DNA of 64,000 nucleotides, taken from the NCBI RefSeq assembly GCF_018304945.1, contig NZ_JAGQEE010000001.1, forward strand, positions 1,674,001 through 1,738,000, in the 5' to 3' direction. This document shows positions 16,887 to 26,557 of this stretch, one piece after another. The stretch's first letter is position 1; every line of letters begins with the position of its first letter. Source of the DNA: Collimonas humicola. GTDB taxonomy: Bacteria; Pseudomonadota; Gammaproteobacteria; Burkholderiales; Burkholderiaceae_D. Under the pieces are notes generated by a model. The model searched no databases. It had not been told where the DNA came from and saw only the letters and a program-made list of their open reading frames with translations. The position numbers were made by a program, and so were the translations under genes.

Positions 16887-19334
16887 TCAGTGGCCGCTGA
16901 ACAGCTTCAGGATATTCTGCTTCTCTTCCTCTTGCGGCGTCGCCGGCGGCGCTCCGGGGGCTGGCGGTGCTGGCGGCGGCAGCGGCACGCCATCGGGGCC
17001 GATTTCAAGCGGCGCCGCTCCGGCGCCTAATCCCAGCGAGGCGATAAAGCCATTGCCCGGCGTGAAATTATCGAAGTAGAACTCGTTGTTGATGGTGGTG
17101 ATGCCGGCCGGCATGGGCATCTGGGTTTGCGGCACCCCGCGCAGCGCGCGGCCCATGTACTCGGTCCAGATCGGCAAGGCCAGCTGCGCGCCGAACTCGC
17201 GGCTGCCCAGGCTTTTCGGCTGGTCGTAGCCCATCCATGCCACCGCCACCAGGGTATTCTGGTAGCCGGCGAACCAGCCGTCGAAAGCATCGTTGGTGGT
17301 GCCGGTCTTGCCGGCCAGGTCGGTACGGTGCAGCACATTGGTGCCGGCGCCGGTGCCGCGCTGCGCCACCGATTGCAGCAGGCTGGTCATGATGTAGCTG
17401 TTGCGCGCATCCAGCACCCGCGTGGCGTTCTCGCCGGCGACCTGCGGCTCGACCTTGGACAGCACGTTGCCGCGCGAGTCGGTCACTTGCGCGATCAGGT
17501 AGGGATTAACGCGATAGCCGCCGTTGGCCAGCACCGCATAGGCGCCTACCAGCTGCAGCGGCGTCACCTGGCCGGCGCCCAGCGCCAGCGGCAGGTAGGG
17601 CGGCGTCTTGTCGACATCGAAACCGAAATGGCTGGTGACGAAATCCTGCGCATACTTGACGCCGATCGCATCGAGCAGGCGGATCGATATCAGGTTCTTC
17701 GAACGCTGCAGGCCGGTGCGCAGCGGCATCGGGCCGTCAGGCTGGTCGTCGTCCTTCGGTTCCCAGGCATCCTGGCCGGGACCGCCCGGAAAAGACACTG
17801 GCGCATCGTTGATGATGGATGCCGGGCCGAAACCCTTTTCCAGCGCCGCCGAATAGATGAACGGCTTGAAGGTCGAACCCGGCTGGCGCCAGGCTTGCGT
17901 CACGTGGTTGAACTTGTTCTGGTTGAAGTCGAAGCCGCCCACCAGCGAACGGATGGCGCCGTTCTGCGGCGTCAGCGACACCATGGTCGCTTCCACCTGC
18001 GGCAGCTGGGTGATCTGCCAGCCCTTGGCGGTATTGATGACGCGGATCACCGAACCCTTCTGGATCTTCAGGTTCTTGCCGGCCTTGGCGCTCAAGGCGG
18101 AAGCGGCAAGCCGCAAGCCTTCGCCGCTGATGGTGACGGTGCTGTCGTTGCGCAGCATGACCTGCACCTGCTTGGGATCGGCGCTCAGCACAACGGCCGG
18201 CAGGATATCGTCGTTGTCGGGCTTATCCTGCAAGGCGTCTTCGATCGCCTGGTCGCGCTCGTCGCCGGCTGCCGGCAGTTCGATGGTCGCTTCCGGGCCG
18301 CGGTAGCCATGGCGGCGGTCGTAGTCCATCACGCCCTTGCGCACCGCATCGTAGGCCGCGGCCTGGTCCGCCGAATTGAGCGTGGTGATCACCGTCAGGC
18401 CGCGCGTATAGGTATCTTCCTTGTACTGCGCAAACAGCATCTGGCGCACCATTTCAATCGCATATTCGGCATGCACATTGTAGTTGTTGCCCTTGGTCTT
18501 GACCTGGATGTCTTCCGCTGCCGCCTGGTCGTACTGTTCCTGGGTGATGAACTTGAGATCGAGCATGCGCTTGAGGATGTATTGCTGGCGCACATGCGCG
18601 CGCTTCGGATTGACCACCGGATTGTAGGCTGAAGGCGCTTTCGGTAAGCCGGCCAGCATCGCCGCCTGCGCCAGGGTGATGTCCTTCAGGTCCTTGCCGA
18701 AATAGGTGCGCGCGGCCGCGGCGAAACCGAAGGAACGCTGGCCCAGGTAGATCTGGTTCATGTAGACCTCCAGGATCTGGTCCTTGCTCAGCGCCGACTC
18801 GATCTTGTAGGCCAGCAGGATTTCATAGATCTTGCGCGAATAGGTTTTTTCGCTGGACAGGAAGACGTTGCGCGCGACCTGCATGGTGATGGTGCTGGCG
18901 CCCTGCGATGCGCCGCCATGCATGATGTCGGTCAGGCCGGCGCGCAGGATGCCGATGACGTCGATGCCGCCATGCTGGTAGAAACGCGCATCTTCGATCG
19001 CCAGCACGGCATTCTTCATGTCGGCCGGAATATCGTCCAGCTTGACCAGGCTGCGCCGTTCTTCGCCGAATTCGCCGATCAGGACATGGTCGGCGGTGTA
19101 GATGCGCAATGGAACCTTAGGCTGGTAGTCGGTGATGGCGCCCAGGTCCGGCAGCTGCGGCGTCATGACTACCAGTGCATACGTCAGCAACAGCCCGCCG
19201 ATGACAGCGCCCGCCAGGAACAGGCCGCCCACCGTCAGCAGCAATGCGTGGGCTACGCTGCCCTTACCGTTTTTCCTGGAGTTGCCGGAGTGCGCGTTGT
19301 TTGTATCTTGCTTGGTTCTGTTTGTTGATGACAT
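16887..19334 (-). CDS. mrcA: Penicillin-binding protein 1A (bifunctional)
   Basis: An 815-residue class A PBP. A cytoplasmic tail is followed by one membrane anchor (about 28-56). The glycosyltransferase domain carries the catalytic glutamate in IEDARFYQHGGID (E114). After an OB-like insertion comes the transpeptidase domain with SxxK (PGSTFK, Ser487), an SKN-type second motif and KTGTT. It polymerises and cross-links peptidoglycan in the periplasm. The C-terminal tail is proline-rich. The gene is monocistronic, with a hairpin terminator just downstream. Confidence 0.95.
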   Translation of the reverse strand: MSSTNRTKQDTNNAHSGNSRKNGKGSVAHALLLTVGGLFLAGAVIGGLLLTYALVVMTPQLPDLGAITDYQPKVPLRIYTADHVLIGEFGEERRSLVKLDDIPADMKNAVLAIEDARFYQHGGIDVIGILRAGLTDIMHGGASQGASTITMQVARNVFLSSEKTYSRKIYEILLAYKIESALSKDQILEVYMNQIYLGQRSFGFAAAARTYFGKDLKDITLAQAAMLAGLPKAPSAYNPVVNPKRAHVRQQYILKRMLDLKFITQEQYDQAAAEDIQVKTKGNNYNVHAEYAIEMVRQMLFAQYKEDTYTRGLTVITTLNSADQAAAYDAVRKGVMDYDRRHGYRGPEATIELPAAGDERDQAIEDALQDKPDNDDILPAVVLSADPKQVQVMLRNDSTVTISGEGLRLAASALSAKAGKNLKIQKGSVIRVINTAKGWQITQLPQVEATMVSLTPQNGAIRSLVGGFDFNQNKFNHVTQAWRQPGSTFKPFIYSAALEKGFGPASIINDAPVSFPGGPGQDAWEPKDDDQPDGPMPLRTGLQRSKNLISIRLLDAIGVKYAQDFVTSHFGFDVDKTPPYLPLALGAGQVTPLQLVGAYAVLANGGYRVNPYLIAQVTDSRGNVLSKVEPQVAGENATRVLDARNSYIMTSLLQSVAQRGTGAGTNVLHRTDLAGKTGTTNDAFDGWFAGYQNTLVAVAWMGYDQPKSLGSREFGAQLALPIWTEYMGRALRGVPQTQMPMPAGITTINNEFYFDNFTPGNGFIASLGLGAGAAPLEIGPDGVPLPPPAPPAPGAPPATPQEEEKQNILKLFSGH

Positions 19335-19404
19335 AGCAATATTCGATGGAAATAGCCCTGTATCCTACAACATGCCGGGCCTGAAACCATAAAACGGCCA
19401 TCAT

Positions 19405-20256
19405 TTATGCATTGCTTGCCTGGTTGCGTGAGCGGCGGGCCTTTGCCTCGCCGCGATTCAGCAGGGACTCGATCATCTGACGCGTGGTAGCGGCGGCAAG
19501 TTCCGGCGACTCCATCGGAAACAGGTGGCCGCCCGGGATCTGCTTGAAATATTTGCCGACCAGCCGCTTGGTCGCATCCAGCCCGGCCTGGCGGCACTCG
19601 ACCGAATCGACGCCGCCGACAAAGCCGATCGGCACAGGAAAACCGCGCTTGAGCACGGTGCTCATGTTATGCGGCAAGGTGCGGTAGACCGCGGTTTCGA
19701 TATCGCGCCGGAAACGCAGCACCATATTGCCCTGCTCTTCTTCCAGCCCGCAGGTAATGTAGTCGCGCAAGACTTCCGGCGCCCAGTTGGCAAACACCTG
19801 CTTGCCGGCGAAATGCTGGTAGGCCGCCTCGGCGCTCGGCCACAGGTTGCGCCGCTTGGCGGAAAACCTGGCCGGCGGCACATGGTTGTCCAGGCCCAGC
19901 GCCTTGGCGCCGCGCAGCAAGGTGGCGCGCCAGCCCGCCACGACCGGCGTGTCCAGCATCACCACGCAGCTGACCAGGTCCGGCCGCCGTTGCGCCGCCA
20001 GCAGGGAAAGCCCGCCGCCCATCGAATGGCCGACCAGGATCACCGGCCGGCTGTAGCGCGCCGCCAGCTCGTCGATCAATTCCTGCACCAGCGCCGGCCA
20101 GCCGTCGGTGACCGGGTACTTCGGATTATGGGCGTGGATATCGAGCGAACGGACGTCATAGTCGCGCCGCAGAAAATCCAGGAACTGGCGATAAGTGCCT
20201 GCGGGGAAACTGTTACCGTGAACAAAATGCAAAATCGGGTGAATCGGATCGGTCAT
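19405..20256 (-). CDS. Alpha/beta hydrolase
   Basis: A 283-residue hydrolase with an oxyanion-hole region near the start (FVHGNSFPAGTYRQFLDFL), the nucleophile elbow GHSMGGG and a C-terminal catalytic histidine in GGHLFPMESPE. No signal peptide, so cytoplasmic. Closest in feel to the broad esterase/haloperoxidase group; the substrate is unknown. It lies between the PBP1A gene and the siderophore receptor, but the receptor terminator separates it from the siderophore operon, so it is probably not a siderophore esterase. Confidence 0.8.
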   Translation of the reverse strand: MTDPIHPILHFVHGNSFPAGTYRQFLDFLRRDYDVRSLDIHAHNPKYPVTDGWPALVQELIDELAARYSRPVILVGHSMGGGLSLLAAQRRPDLVSCVVMLDTPVVAGWRATLLRGAKALGLDNHVPPARFSAKRRNLWPSAEAAYQHFAGKQVFANWAPEVLRDYITCGLEEEQGNMVLRFRRDIETAVYRTLPHNMSTVLKRGFPVPIGFVGGVDSVECRQAGLDATKRLVGKYFKQIPGGHLFPMESPELAAATTRQMIESLLNRGEAKARRSRNQASNA

Positions 20257-20355
20257 AGATAAGACAAGAAACCTGTTTTGATGGGGTCTTATTTAAAACC
20301 GAAAGTTGCGATGCGCCAAAGGGAATATTAGAGCCGCTGCTCAGGAGGCGTGCCC

Positions 20356-20392
20356 AAAAAAACATCCCCATGTCGTCCTGACCACGGGGATG
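20356..20392 (-). terminator. Rho-independent terminator of the siderophore operon
   Basis: On the minus strand CATCCCCGTG and CATGGGGATG form a 10-bp stem (one G-T pair) with a 10-nt loop. Seven T follow (plus-strand A7 at 20356-20362). It lies about 60 nt after the TonB receptor stop and ends the long siderophore operon. Confidence 0.85.
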
Positions 20393-20451
20393 CGCATACG
20401 GATCAAGGACAGCCGGCGGCTAGAACCGCCGCAAACCCTGGCCGGCAATCA

Positions 20452-22524
20452 TCAGAAACGCGCGTTCATGCCCAGCCACAGGCGCCGGCCTTCATCCACC
20501 AGCCAGTTGCCGTTGATGGTGGCGCGCGGGCGGCGGTCGACGTCGACTACCTTGTCGGCGACGTTCAGCAGCGAGGCGTTCAGCGTCAGCATCTTGTTGA
20601 CGATGTAGGATGCGCCGAGGTCGAAGGTGGTGGTGGCCGGACGCGTGCGCACGCCGGCGCCGCCATTGCGATAGGCCGCCCAGAACTGCTCGCTGACGTA
20701 ATTGACGCGCGCAAAGCTGGATACTGCATCGCTCGGCTGCCAGTCGAGCTTGAGGTTGGCGGCATGCTTGGGCGTCTTGTCCAGCGGCCGGCCTTTCAGG
20801 GAACTGCCGTTGAACGCCGTTTCGCCCTCGCTTTCGCGCTTGGAATCGGTATAGGTATAGTTGCCCGACAGCTTCCATGCATTCGACAAAGGCACCGTCG
20901 CACCGAACTCGACGCCGCGGATATTCACCTTGGCGATATTGTTGTAAGTGTATAAAGGCAGCCCGGTCAGCGGATCGTTGCGGCCCGCATAGTCGCTCAC
21001 GATCTTGTCCTTGAAGTCGTTGTTGAACACCGTCACGCTGCCCGTCAGGCCATCCGGACCGTCGTAGCGCAAGCCGATTTCCTGGTTGACGCTGGTTTCG
21101 GCCTTCAGGTCCGGATTGCCGTACAGGACGCCCGGCATCGAAGTCGGACCGCCGCTGGACATCACGTAGCCGGCCGAACTCTGGCGCAGGTTAGGCGCGC
21201 GGAAGGCCTTGGCGACGCCGCCGCGCAAGGTCAGCGTCGGCGACAACTGGTACACCGCATAGGCGCGCGGATTGAAGTGCTGGCCATACTTGTCGTCGTG
21301 GTCGAGGCGCAGGCCGCCGGTAAGCGACAGCTTGCTGGTGACAAAATATTCATCCTCGGCGAACAGCGCCCACGACTTGCGCGTGATCGAACCCGGATTG
21401 ACATAGTTCAGCACGGTCTTGCCGATCCGGCTCGGGCTTTCGGCCGCGGTGCCATCCAGCTGGTTGTGGGTGTACTGGCCACCCACTTTCAAGATATTGG
21501 TAGTGAAAGGCAGCGTAGCCTGAGCGTCGAGGATGGTGTTGGTGATCTTCGGGCTGGCCAGCGCGGCTTCGGGGCCGGCGGGGCCGTCGGTCTTGCCGCT
21601 GAACTTGCCGATTTCCTGGTACAGGCTGACGTCGGTATTGCCGAAGGCCCAGCGGCCGTTATGGCTGGCCGCCCAATGGCTGCGGGTATCTTCCGAAATG
21701 GTCTGGCTGTCGTCCGCGGCCAGCGATTTTCCCGGCGTATAAGTTCGCTTCAGTTCTTCATGGCCGGCTTCCAGCGTGATGTCCTGGTTGCTGGCCGGCT
21801 TGATGCCCAGCTTGGCGGTGAGCGCGCGGGTATCGGTCTGGGCAGTGCCGTCCACGACCCGGTCTTCCTCGCGGGTATTCAGGTTGCCGTACAGCTGCAG
21901 GCCGACCACGTCGTCCTTGATCGGTCCCGCCAGGTAAAGTTCGCCCTGGTATTCATTGCCCAGGTTGGAACGTCCTTGCAGGATGGTGCTGGCGTTGAGC
22001 GCCCCGCCCCAGGCCTTCGGCACTTTGCGCGTGATGATGTTGATCACGCCGCCGATCGCATCCGAACCGTACAGCGACGACATCGGGCCGCGCACTACTT
22101 CGATGCGTTCGATCGCCGCCAGCGGCGGAATCAGGCTGGACTGGATGCCGCCGGTGCCGCGCGAGCTGGTTTCGCGCGTGCCCTGGCGCTTGCCGTCGAC
22201 CAGGATCAGGGTGTATTCGCCGGGCATGCCGCGTATCGAAATATCCTTGGAATTATTGTCGCCGCCGACGATGCTGACCCCTTCCAGGTGGCTGACCGCG
22301 TCCTGCAGGTTGGCGAAAGGCTGCTTTTCCAGCTGCTCGCGGGTGATCACGCTGATCGATGCCGGCGCCTCCTTGATCTGCTGCTCGTAGCCGCTGGCGG
22401 TCACCACCACCTCTTTCAAGGTGGTCTCGGCAAAAGCCGGGCCGGCGCTCAACAACACGCCGCCGCACAAGGCCGGCAGCGCCAGTGCGCATTGCATGGT
22501 GCTTCTTTTCAATTTCAAATTCAT
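20452..22524 (-). CDS. TonB-dependent catecholate siderophore receptor
   Basis: A 690-residue outer-membrane receptor. It has a signal peptide ending near AGPAFAET, then a TonB-box-like stretch KEVVVTASG. The plug domain follows (ISIRGMPGEYTLILVDGKRQ; VEVVRGPMSSLYGSDAIGG), then a 22-strand barrel ending in aromatic F (LGMNARF). Overall type is FepA/IrgA. It would import the ferric form of the catecholate made by the adjacent genes. GAGGGAG precedes the ATG, and a Fur-box-like sequence at 22551-22565 gives it a probable own promoter in addition to read-through from entA. Confidence 0.92.
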   Translation of the reverse strand: MNLKLKRSTMQCALALPALCGGVLLSAGPAFAETTLKEVVVTASGYEQQIKEAPASISVITREQLEKQPFANLQDAVSHLEGVSIVGGDNNSKDISIRGMPGEYTLILVDGKRQGTRETSSRGTGGIQSSLIPPLAAIERIEVVRGPMSSLYGSDAIGGVINIITRKVPKAWGGALNASTILQGRSNLGNEYQGELYLAGPIKDDVVGLQLYGNLNTREEDRVVDGTAQTDTRALTAKLGIKPASNQDITLEAGHEELKRTYTPGKSLAADDSQTISEDTRSHWAASHNGRWAFGNTDVSLYQEIGKFSGKTDGPAGPEAALASPKITNTILDAQATLPFTTNILKVGGQYTHNQLDGTAAESPSRIGKTVLNYVNPGSITRKSWALFAEDEYFVTSKLSLTGGLRLDHDDKYGQHFNPRAYAVYQLSPTLTLRGGVAKAFRAPNLRQSSAGYVMSSGGPTSMPGVLYGNPDLKAETSVNQEIGLRYDGPDGLTGSVTVFNNDFKDKIVSDYAGRNDPLTGLPLYTYNNIAKVNIRGVEFGATVPLSNAWKLSGNYTYTDSKRESEGETAFNGSSLKGRPLDKTPKHAANLKLDWQPSDAVSSFARVNYVSEQFWAAYRNGGAGVRTRPATTTFDLGASYIVNKMLTLNASLLNVADKVVDVDRRPRATINGNWLVDEGRRLWLGMNARF

Positions 22525-22550
22525 TTCTACAGCTCCCTCGTGGTTCTAGT

Positions 22551-22565
22551 TGATAATTTTTATTG
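22551..22565. promoter_or_regulatory. Fur box upstream of the receptor gene
   Basis: TGATAATTTTTATTG matches the 7-1-7 Fur consensus TGATAATNATTATCA at 11 of 14 defined positions, with the left half perfect. It lies 27 nt upstream of the receptor start codon, in the gap after entA. Iron-dependent repression of the receptor is inferred. Confidence 0.6.
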
Positions 22566-22617
22566 GTGATGATTTTGGTGGGTAACCGGCTTGCGCCAGC
22601 TTGTCCTGAGTCTTCTG

Positions 22618-23394
22618 TCAGGCGCCGAGGGTGGCGCCGCCGTCCACGCATAGTTCATGCATGGTGATATGGCGGGCGCGCTCCGAGGCCAGGAAGATCA
22701 CGGCATCGGCGATGTCGGCGGCATCGGCAATCCGGCTCAGCGGAATCCCCAGCCGGAACTGCGCCAGCGAGCCGTTGATGACCGCCTGCCTGTGTTCGTC
22801 GCTGGTCCACAGCTGGCGCTGCATGGCGGTATCGGTGGAACCTGGCGAGACCACATTGCAGCGGATGCCGTGCACCGCCAGCTCCAGCCCGAGGCAACGG
22901 GTGAAGTGCGCCGAAGCAGCCTTGGATGCAGCATAGGCCGCCATCTGCTGGCGCGGCACCGCCGATGCATTCGACGCCACCGTCACGATCACGCCGCGCC
23001 GTCGCGGCACCATGCTGCTGGCCACTGCGCGGCACAGGCGAAATACGCCACCGACGTTGACGCTGAAAGTCTTATCCCAGTCGGCGTCGCTGCAATCGAG
23101 CGCAGAGCCAAGGCGCAAGATGCCGGCGGCATTGACCAGGATGTCTATCGCCCCCAGTTCGCGCTCGACTTGCGCTACCGCTGCATCGACCGCCGCGCTG
23201 TCGGCAACGTCGACGACAATGCCCAGCACTTGCGCGCCGCTGCCGGCGAGCGCATCGGCCTGCTGCGCCAGCACCTGCGGCTGCACATCGAACAGCGCCA
23301 ACCTCGCGCCCTGCCGCGCCATGGCCTGCGCGACAGCCGCGCCTATGCCTTGCGCCGCGCCGGTGATCAGCACTACCTTGTCTTGAAATTCCAT
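22618..23394 (-). CDS. entA: 2,3-dihydro-2,3-dihydroxybenzoate dehydrogenase
   Basis: A 258-residue short-chain dehydrogenase from ATG at 23394, preceded by GGAAAGACA; a TTG nine codons upstream is only an artefact start. The NAD-binding TGAAQGIG is at 11-18 and the catalytic YAASK follows in the middle third. The context (isochorismatase, isochorismate synthase and DHB-AMP ligase in the same operon) identifies it as EntA, which oxidises 2,3-dihydro-DHB to 2,3-dihydroxybenzoate with NAD+. It follows the ATPase gene closely. Confidence 0.92.
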   Translation of the reverse strand: MEFQDKVVLITGAAQGIGAAVAQAMARQGARLALFDVQPQVLAQQADALAGSGAQVLGIVVDVADSAAVDAAVAQVERELGAIDILVNAAGILRLGSALDCSDADWDKTFSVNVGGVFRLCRAVASSMVPRRRGVIVTVASNASAVPRQQMAAYAASKAASAHFTRCLGLELAVHGIRCNVVSPGSTDTAMQRQLWTSDEHRQAVINGSLAQFRLGIPLSRIADAADIADAVIFLASERARHITMHELCVDGGATLGA

Positions 23395-23417
23395 CTTGTC
23401 TTTCCTTGAGTTGTTAA

Positions 23418-24260
23418 TCAAAGCTGTGCAACGAGCGCGCTGTCAGCATCTGTACGCACCGCAACGGCGGCGCCATGGAACGCCGCCGGCACCACCACAG
23501 GCGCGCCATCGCCCGGCGCCGCCAGCACGTCTGCCTCGACTTCATACAGTTGCCGCACCAGCTCCGGCGTGACGATGTCGCGCGCCGCGCCGCTGGCCAG
23601 GATGCGGCCGTTGCGCATCGCCACCAGGGTATCGGCGTAGCGCGCCGCCGCCATCAGGTCGTGCAGCACCATCACCACGCCGCGCCCGGCGGCAGCCAGC
23701 AAGCGGATGCGATTGAGGACATCGACCTGGTGTCCCAGGTCCAGCATGCTGGTGGGTTCGTCCAGCAACAGCAGCGGCGTCTCCTGCGCCAGCACCATCG
23801 CCAGCCAGCAGCGCTGGCGCTGGCCGCCGGACAACTGCTCCAGCGGCCGTTGCGCCAAAGCCGCCACATCGGTCGCCTGCAAGGCATGGCGCACTGCACG
23901 CTCGTCCTCGGCCGACCATTGCTGCAGCAAGCCCTGGTGCGGATGACGGCCGTAGCGCACCAGGCCGCTGACGCTGATGCCTTCCGGCGCTTGCGGCGCC
24001 TGCGGCAGCAAGGCCAGGCGGCGCGCGGCCTGTTGCGGACGCAGCTGCCACAGATCGTCGGCGCCGAGCCGGATGGCGCCCTGGCTCGGCTTGTGCAGGC
24101 GCGCCATGCAGCGCAACAGGGTCGACTTGCCGCAGCCGTTGGGGCCGACGATCACCGTCACTTTTCCAGGGACGATGCGCAGGTCGATGCCATGCAGGAC
24201 CGGCGTTTTTTGATGGCTGGCGTGCAGGTCTTGCACCACCAGCGTCTGGTCGTTGCTCAT
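23418..24260 (-). CDS. Ferric siderophore ABC transporter ATPase (FepC class)
   Basis: A 280-residue ATP-binding subunit of the FecE/FepC/FhuC group. Walker A is GPNGCGKST (39-47), the signature LSGGQRQRCWLAM and Walker B LLLLDEPTSMLDLGHQ. It energises import by the two permeases encoded just upstream. Its start overlaps the last permease stop (ATGTAATGAGC), so translation is coupled. Length is normal, with a slightly extended alanine/valine-rich C-terminus. Confidence 0.9.
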   Translation of the reverse strand: MSNDQTLVVQDLHASHQKTPVLHGIDLRIVPGKVTVIVGPNGCGKSTLLRCMARLHKPSQGAIRLGADDLWQLRPQQAARRLALLPQAPQAPEGISVSGLVRYGRHPHQGLLQQWSAEDERAVRHALQATDVAALAQRPLEQLSGGQRQRCWLAMVLAQETPLLLLDEPTSMLDLGHQVDVLNRIRLLAAAGRGVVMVLHDLMAAARYADTLVAMRNGRILASGAARDIVTPELVRQLYEVEADVLAAPGDGAPVVVPAAFHGAAVAVRTDADSALVAQL

Positions 24261-25351
24261 TACATTTCCTTTTTACGTTCACTCAGCAGCAGCCACAGCA
24301 GGAACGGCCCGCCCAGCAGATTGCAAATCACGCCTACCGGCAATTCAGCCGCGGCCAGCAGCACCCGCCCCAGCGTATCGGCGCCGACCACCAGCAGCGC
24401 GCCCGTCAGCGCCGCGCTGAACAAGGCGATGCGGCCGCCGCCGACCAGCCTTTCGGCGATGAACGGCGCCGCCAGCGCGACAAAGGCAATCGGTCCGCAG
24501 ACGCCGACCGCCAGCCCTGCCAGCAGCACCGCGCTGAGCAGCGCCTGCCACTGCGTCGCCCGCACCGGCAAGCCCAGGCCGCTGGCGATCTCCAGGTCGA
24601 AACGCAGCAGCGCCAGCCGTCGCGTACTCAACATAGTCAGCGGCAACAGAATCAGCAGGCCGATAGCCAGCGGCGCTACGGCGGCGTATGAGCGGCCGTT
24701 GAGGCTGCCGATGCTCCAGGCGTACAGCGAACTGGCATGCATCAGTTCCTGGCGCGACAAGGCCAGTTCGGTCACTGCGCGCAACAGGCTGGACAAGGCC
24801 AGGCCGACGATCAGCAGGCGCTGCCCGCGCCGTCCCAGGTTGCCGGACGCGATCAGCAGCAGGAGCACTGCGCCCAAGGCGCCCAAAGGTCCGACCCACC
24901 ACGGGCCGAACATGCCGGCCGCGCTGCTGATCAGCGCCACGAACACGCCCAGCGTGGCGCCATCGGCCACGCCCAGCAGATCAGGGGTTGCCAGGCGGTT
25001 GCGGGTCAGGGCCTGGATCAGGCAGCCGGCCAGTCCCAGCGCGATCCCGGCCAGCAAGCCGACCAGGATCCGCGGCAAGCGGAATTCCAGCACCAGCAAT
25101 TGCAAGCCCGGCGCGCCCTGGCCGCGCAGCACCGCCAGCAACTGCTGCGGCGACAGCCAGGTCGAACCGGCCATCAGCGCCACGCCGACAGCGGCCGACA
25201 GCAATGCGCACAAGCCGAGGCCGGCCCACAAGGAGCGGCGCGCAAACAGCAGGGAAAAGCGGCCGCAGCGCAGCAGCTGCGCGCCGCTTTCCAGCTGTAC
25301 AGGCGGCGCCTTCGGCGGCAGATTTTCCGCTGCAGGAAAGGCGTCGTTCAT
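24260..25351 (-). CDS. Ferric siderophore ABC permease (FepG class)
   Basis: A 363-residue permease of the FecCD family with about nine hydrophobic segments after a charged N-terminus. Family motifs include LPRILVGLLAGIALGLAGCL, RNRLATPDLLGVADGA and the C-terminal GPIAFVALAAPFIAERLVG. It forms the membrane channel for ferric siderophore with the permease encoded upstream, whose stop it overlaps by 4 nt (ATGA). Confidence 0.9.
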   Translation of the reverse strand: MNDAFPAAENLPPKAPPVQLESGAQLLRCGRFSLLFARRSLWAGLGLCALLSAAVGVALMAGSTWLSPQQLLAVLRGQGAPGLQLLVLEFRLPRILVGLLAGIALGLAGCLIQALTRNRLATPDLLGVADGATLGVFVALISSAAGMFGPWWVGPLGALGAVLLLLIASGNLGRRGQRLLIVGLALSSLLRAVTELALSRQELMHASSLYAWSIGSLNGRSYAAVAPLAIGLLILLPLTMLSTRRLALLRFDLEIASGLGLPVRATQWQALLSAVLLAGLAVGVCGPIAFVALAAPFIAERLVGGGRIALFSAALTGALLVVGADTLGRVLLAAAELPVGVICNLLGGPFLLWLLLSERKKEM

Positions 25352-26418
25352 AAGGCTGCTCCGTTCTGCCAGGCCTTCGAGCGCGCCAGCCAGATCAGCA
25401 GCGGCGCGCCGGCCAGCGCCGTCATCACGCTGATCGGCGTTTCAAACGGCTGCACCGCCAGCCGCGCCGCCAGGTCGGCCGCCAGCAGCAGGCCGGCGCC
25501 CAGCCAGGCTGCGATCAGCAGCTGCGTTGCCAGTCCGGCGTGGTGTGAAGACGGCATCAGAGCCCGCGCCAGGGAGCGCGACAAGAAGCGTGACAAATAC
25601 GGCGCCAGCAGGCCCAGGAAGCCGATCGGACCAGCCAGCGCCACCGCGCTGCCCGTCAGCAAAGTAACGCTCAAGGCCACGCCCAGCCGCAAGGGCAAGG
25701 GCCGGTGCCCCAGCGAACGGGCGATGTCGTCGCCCAGCAGCAGCGCCGACAAGGGCCGCGCCAGCAGCAGCGCAGAACACAAACCCGCCAGCACCACCGG
25801 CGCTGTCCACAGCGTCATGCCCGGCGTGACGCCGGCCAGCGAACCCAGCACCCAGAAGCGATACTGGTCGTAGCCGGCAGGCTGCGACAGCAGGATGGCC
25901 GAGCTGATGCCGATGAAGGTAGCGCCCAGCGCGACCCCGGCCAGCACCAGCCGCAACGGCGCCGCCGCATGATGGCCGGCCTGCGCCACCGCCAGCACGC
26001 AGGCATTGCCCAGCAAAGCGCCGAGCCCCGCCCACAGCAGATAGCCGGGACCGTTCTCGACGCCGGCCCAGGCAATGCCGACCACCACGCCCAGCGCAGC
26101 GCCGGCATTGACGCCCAGCAGGCCGGGCTCCGCCAGCGGGTTGCGGGTCACGGTCTGCATCAGCATGCCGGCCACGCCAAGCGCGCTGCCGACCAGCAAG
26201 GCCGCCGCCATGCGCGGCAAGCGCAGGCTCAGCAGCACCGTCTGCAGCTGCGCATCGCTGCGCGCAGCGGCATCGCCCAGCAGGAAAGCCAGGGCCTGGC
26301 CCGGACGGATCTCGCCGGCGCCAATCAGCAAGGACGCCAGCGCCAGCACAGGCACCGACAACAGCAATAACAGTAGCAAGGCCCGGCGCAACGCCGGGCG
26401 ATTTACAGGTTCAAGCAC
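25348..26418 (-). CDS. Ferric siderophore ABC permease (FepD class)
   Basis: A FecCD-family permease of about 356 residues with LPRMAAALLVGSALGVAG, RNPLAEPGLLGVNAGAALG and GPIGFLGLLAPYLSRFL. I take the GTG at 26418 as start because GGAG stands 5 nt before it and the next residues (LEPVNRPALRR) lead straight into the first membrane helix. An ATG at 26487 is in frame but lacks a ribosome-binding site and lies inside an inverted repeat (26461-26529), so it is probably accidental. Together with the FepG-like protein it forms the transmembrane pathway. Confidence 0.88.
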   Translation of the reverse strand: MLEPVNRPALRRALLLLLLLSVPVLALASLLIGAGEIRPGQALAFLLGDAAARSDAQLQTVLLSLRLPRMAAALLVGSALGVAGMLMQTVTRNPLAEPGLLGVNAGAALGVVVGIAWAGVENGPGYLLWAGLGALLGNACVLAVAQAGHHAAAPLRLVLAGVALGATFIGISSAILLSQPAGYDQYRFWVLGSLAGVTPGMTLWTAPVVLAGLCSALLLARPLSALLLGDDIARSLGHRPLPLRLGVALSVTLLTGSAVALAGPIGFLGLLAPYLSRFLSRSLARALMPSSHHAGLATQLLIAAWLGAGLLLAADLAARLAVQPFETPISVMTALAGAPLLIWLARSKAWQNGAAL

Positions 26419-26460
26419 AAAGACTCCGGGAAGGTGCTTTAAAGCGGCCTTCAAAAATGC

Positions 26461-26529
26461 CGTCGTCCTCGCGAACAGGGAATCCATGTTACTGATTCAA
26501 AATGGATTCCCGCGTTCGCAGGAATGACG
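26461..26529. repeat. Palindromic intergenic repeat (REP/NEMIS-like)
   Basis: Imperfect 27-28-nt inverted arms (26461-26487 and 26502-26529), core GGGAATCCAT/ATGGATTCCC, flanked by CGTC..GACG, with a 14-nt loop. This is the common small palindrome type with GGGAATCCA seen scattered in beta- and gammaproteobacterial genomes. Here it sits inside the siderophore operon between the binding-protein gene and the first permease gene, where it could stabilise the upstream mRNA or attenuate the downstream genes. Confidence 0.75.
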
Positions 26530-26557
26530 TCCTAAGAAGCATGTTTAATTTTTCAGC

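Noticed and set aside
26419-26487. The upstream ATG at 26487 as start of the FepD-like permease
   Set aside because: It lies in an inverted repeat, lacks a ribosome-binding site, and a GTG with GGAG 5 nt upstream is present at 26418.
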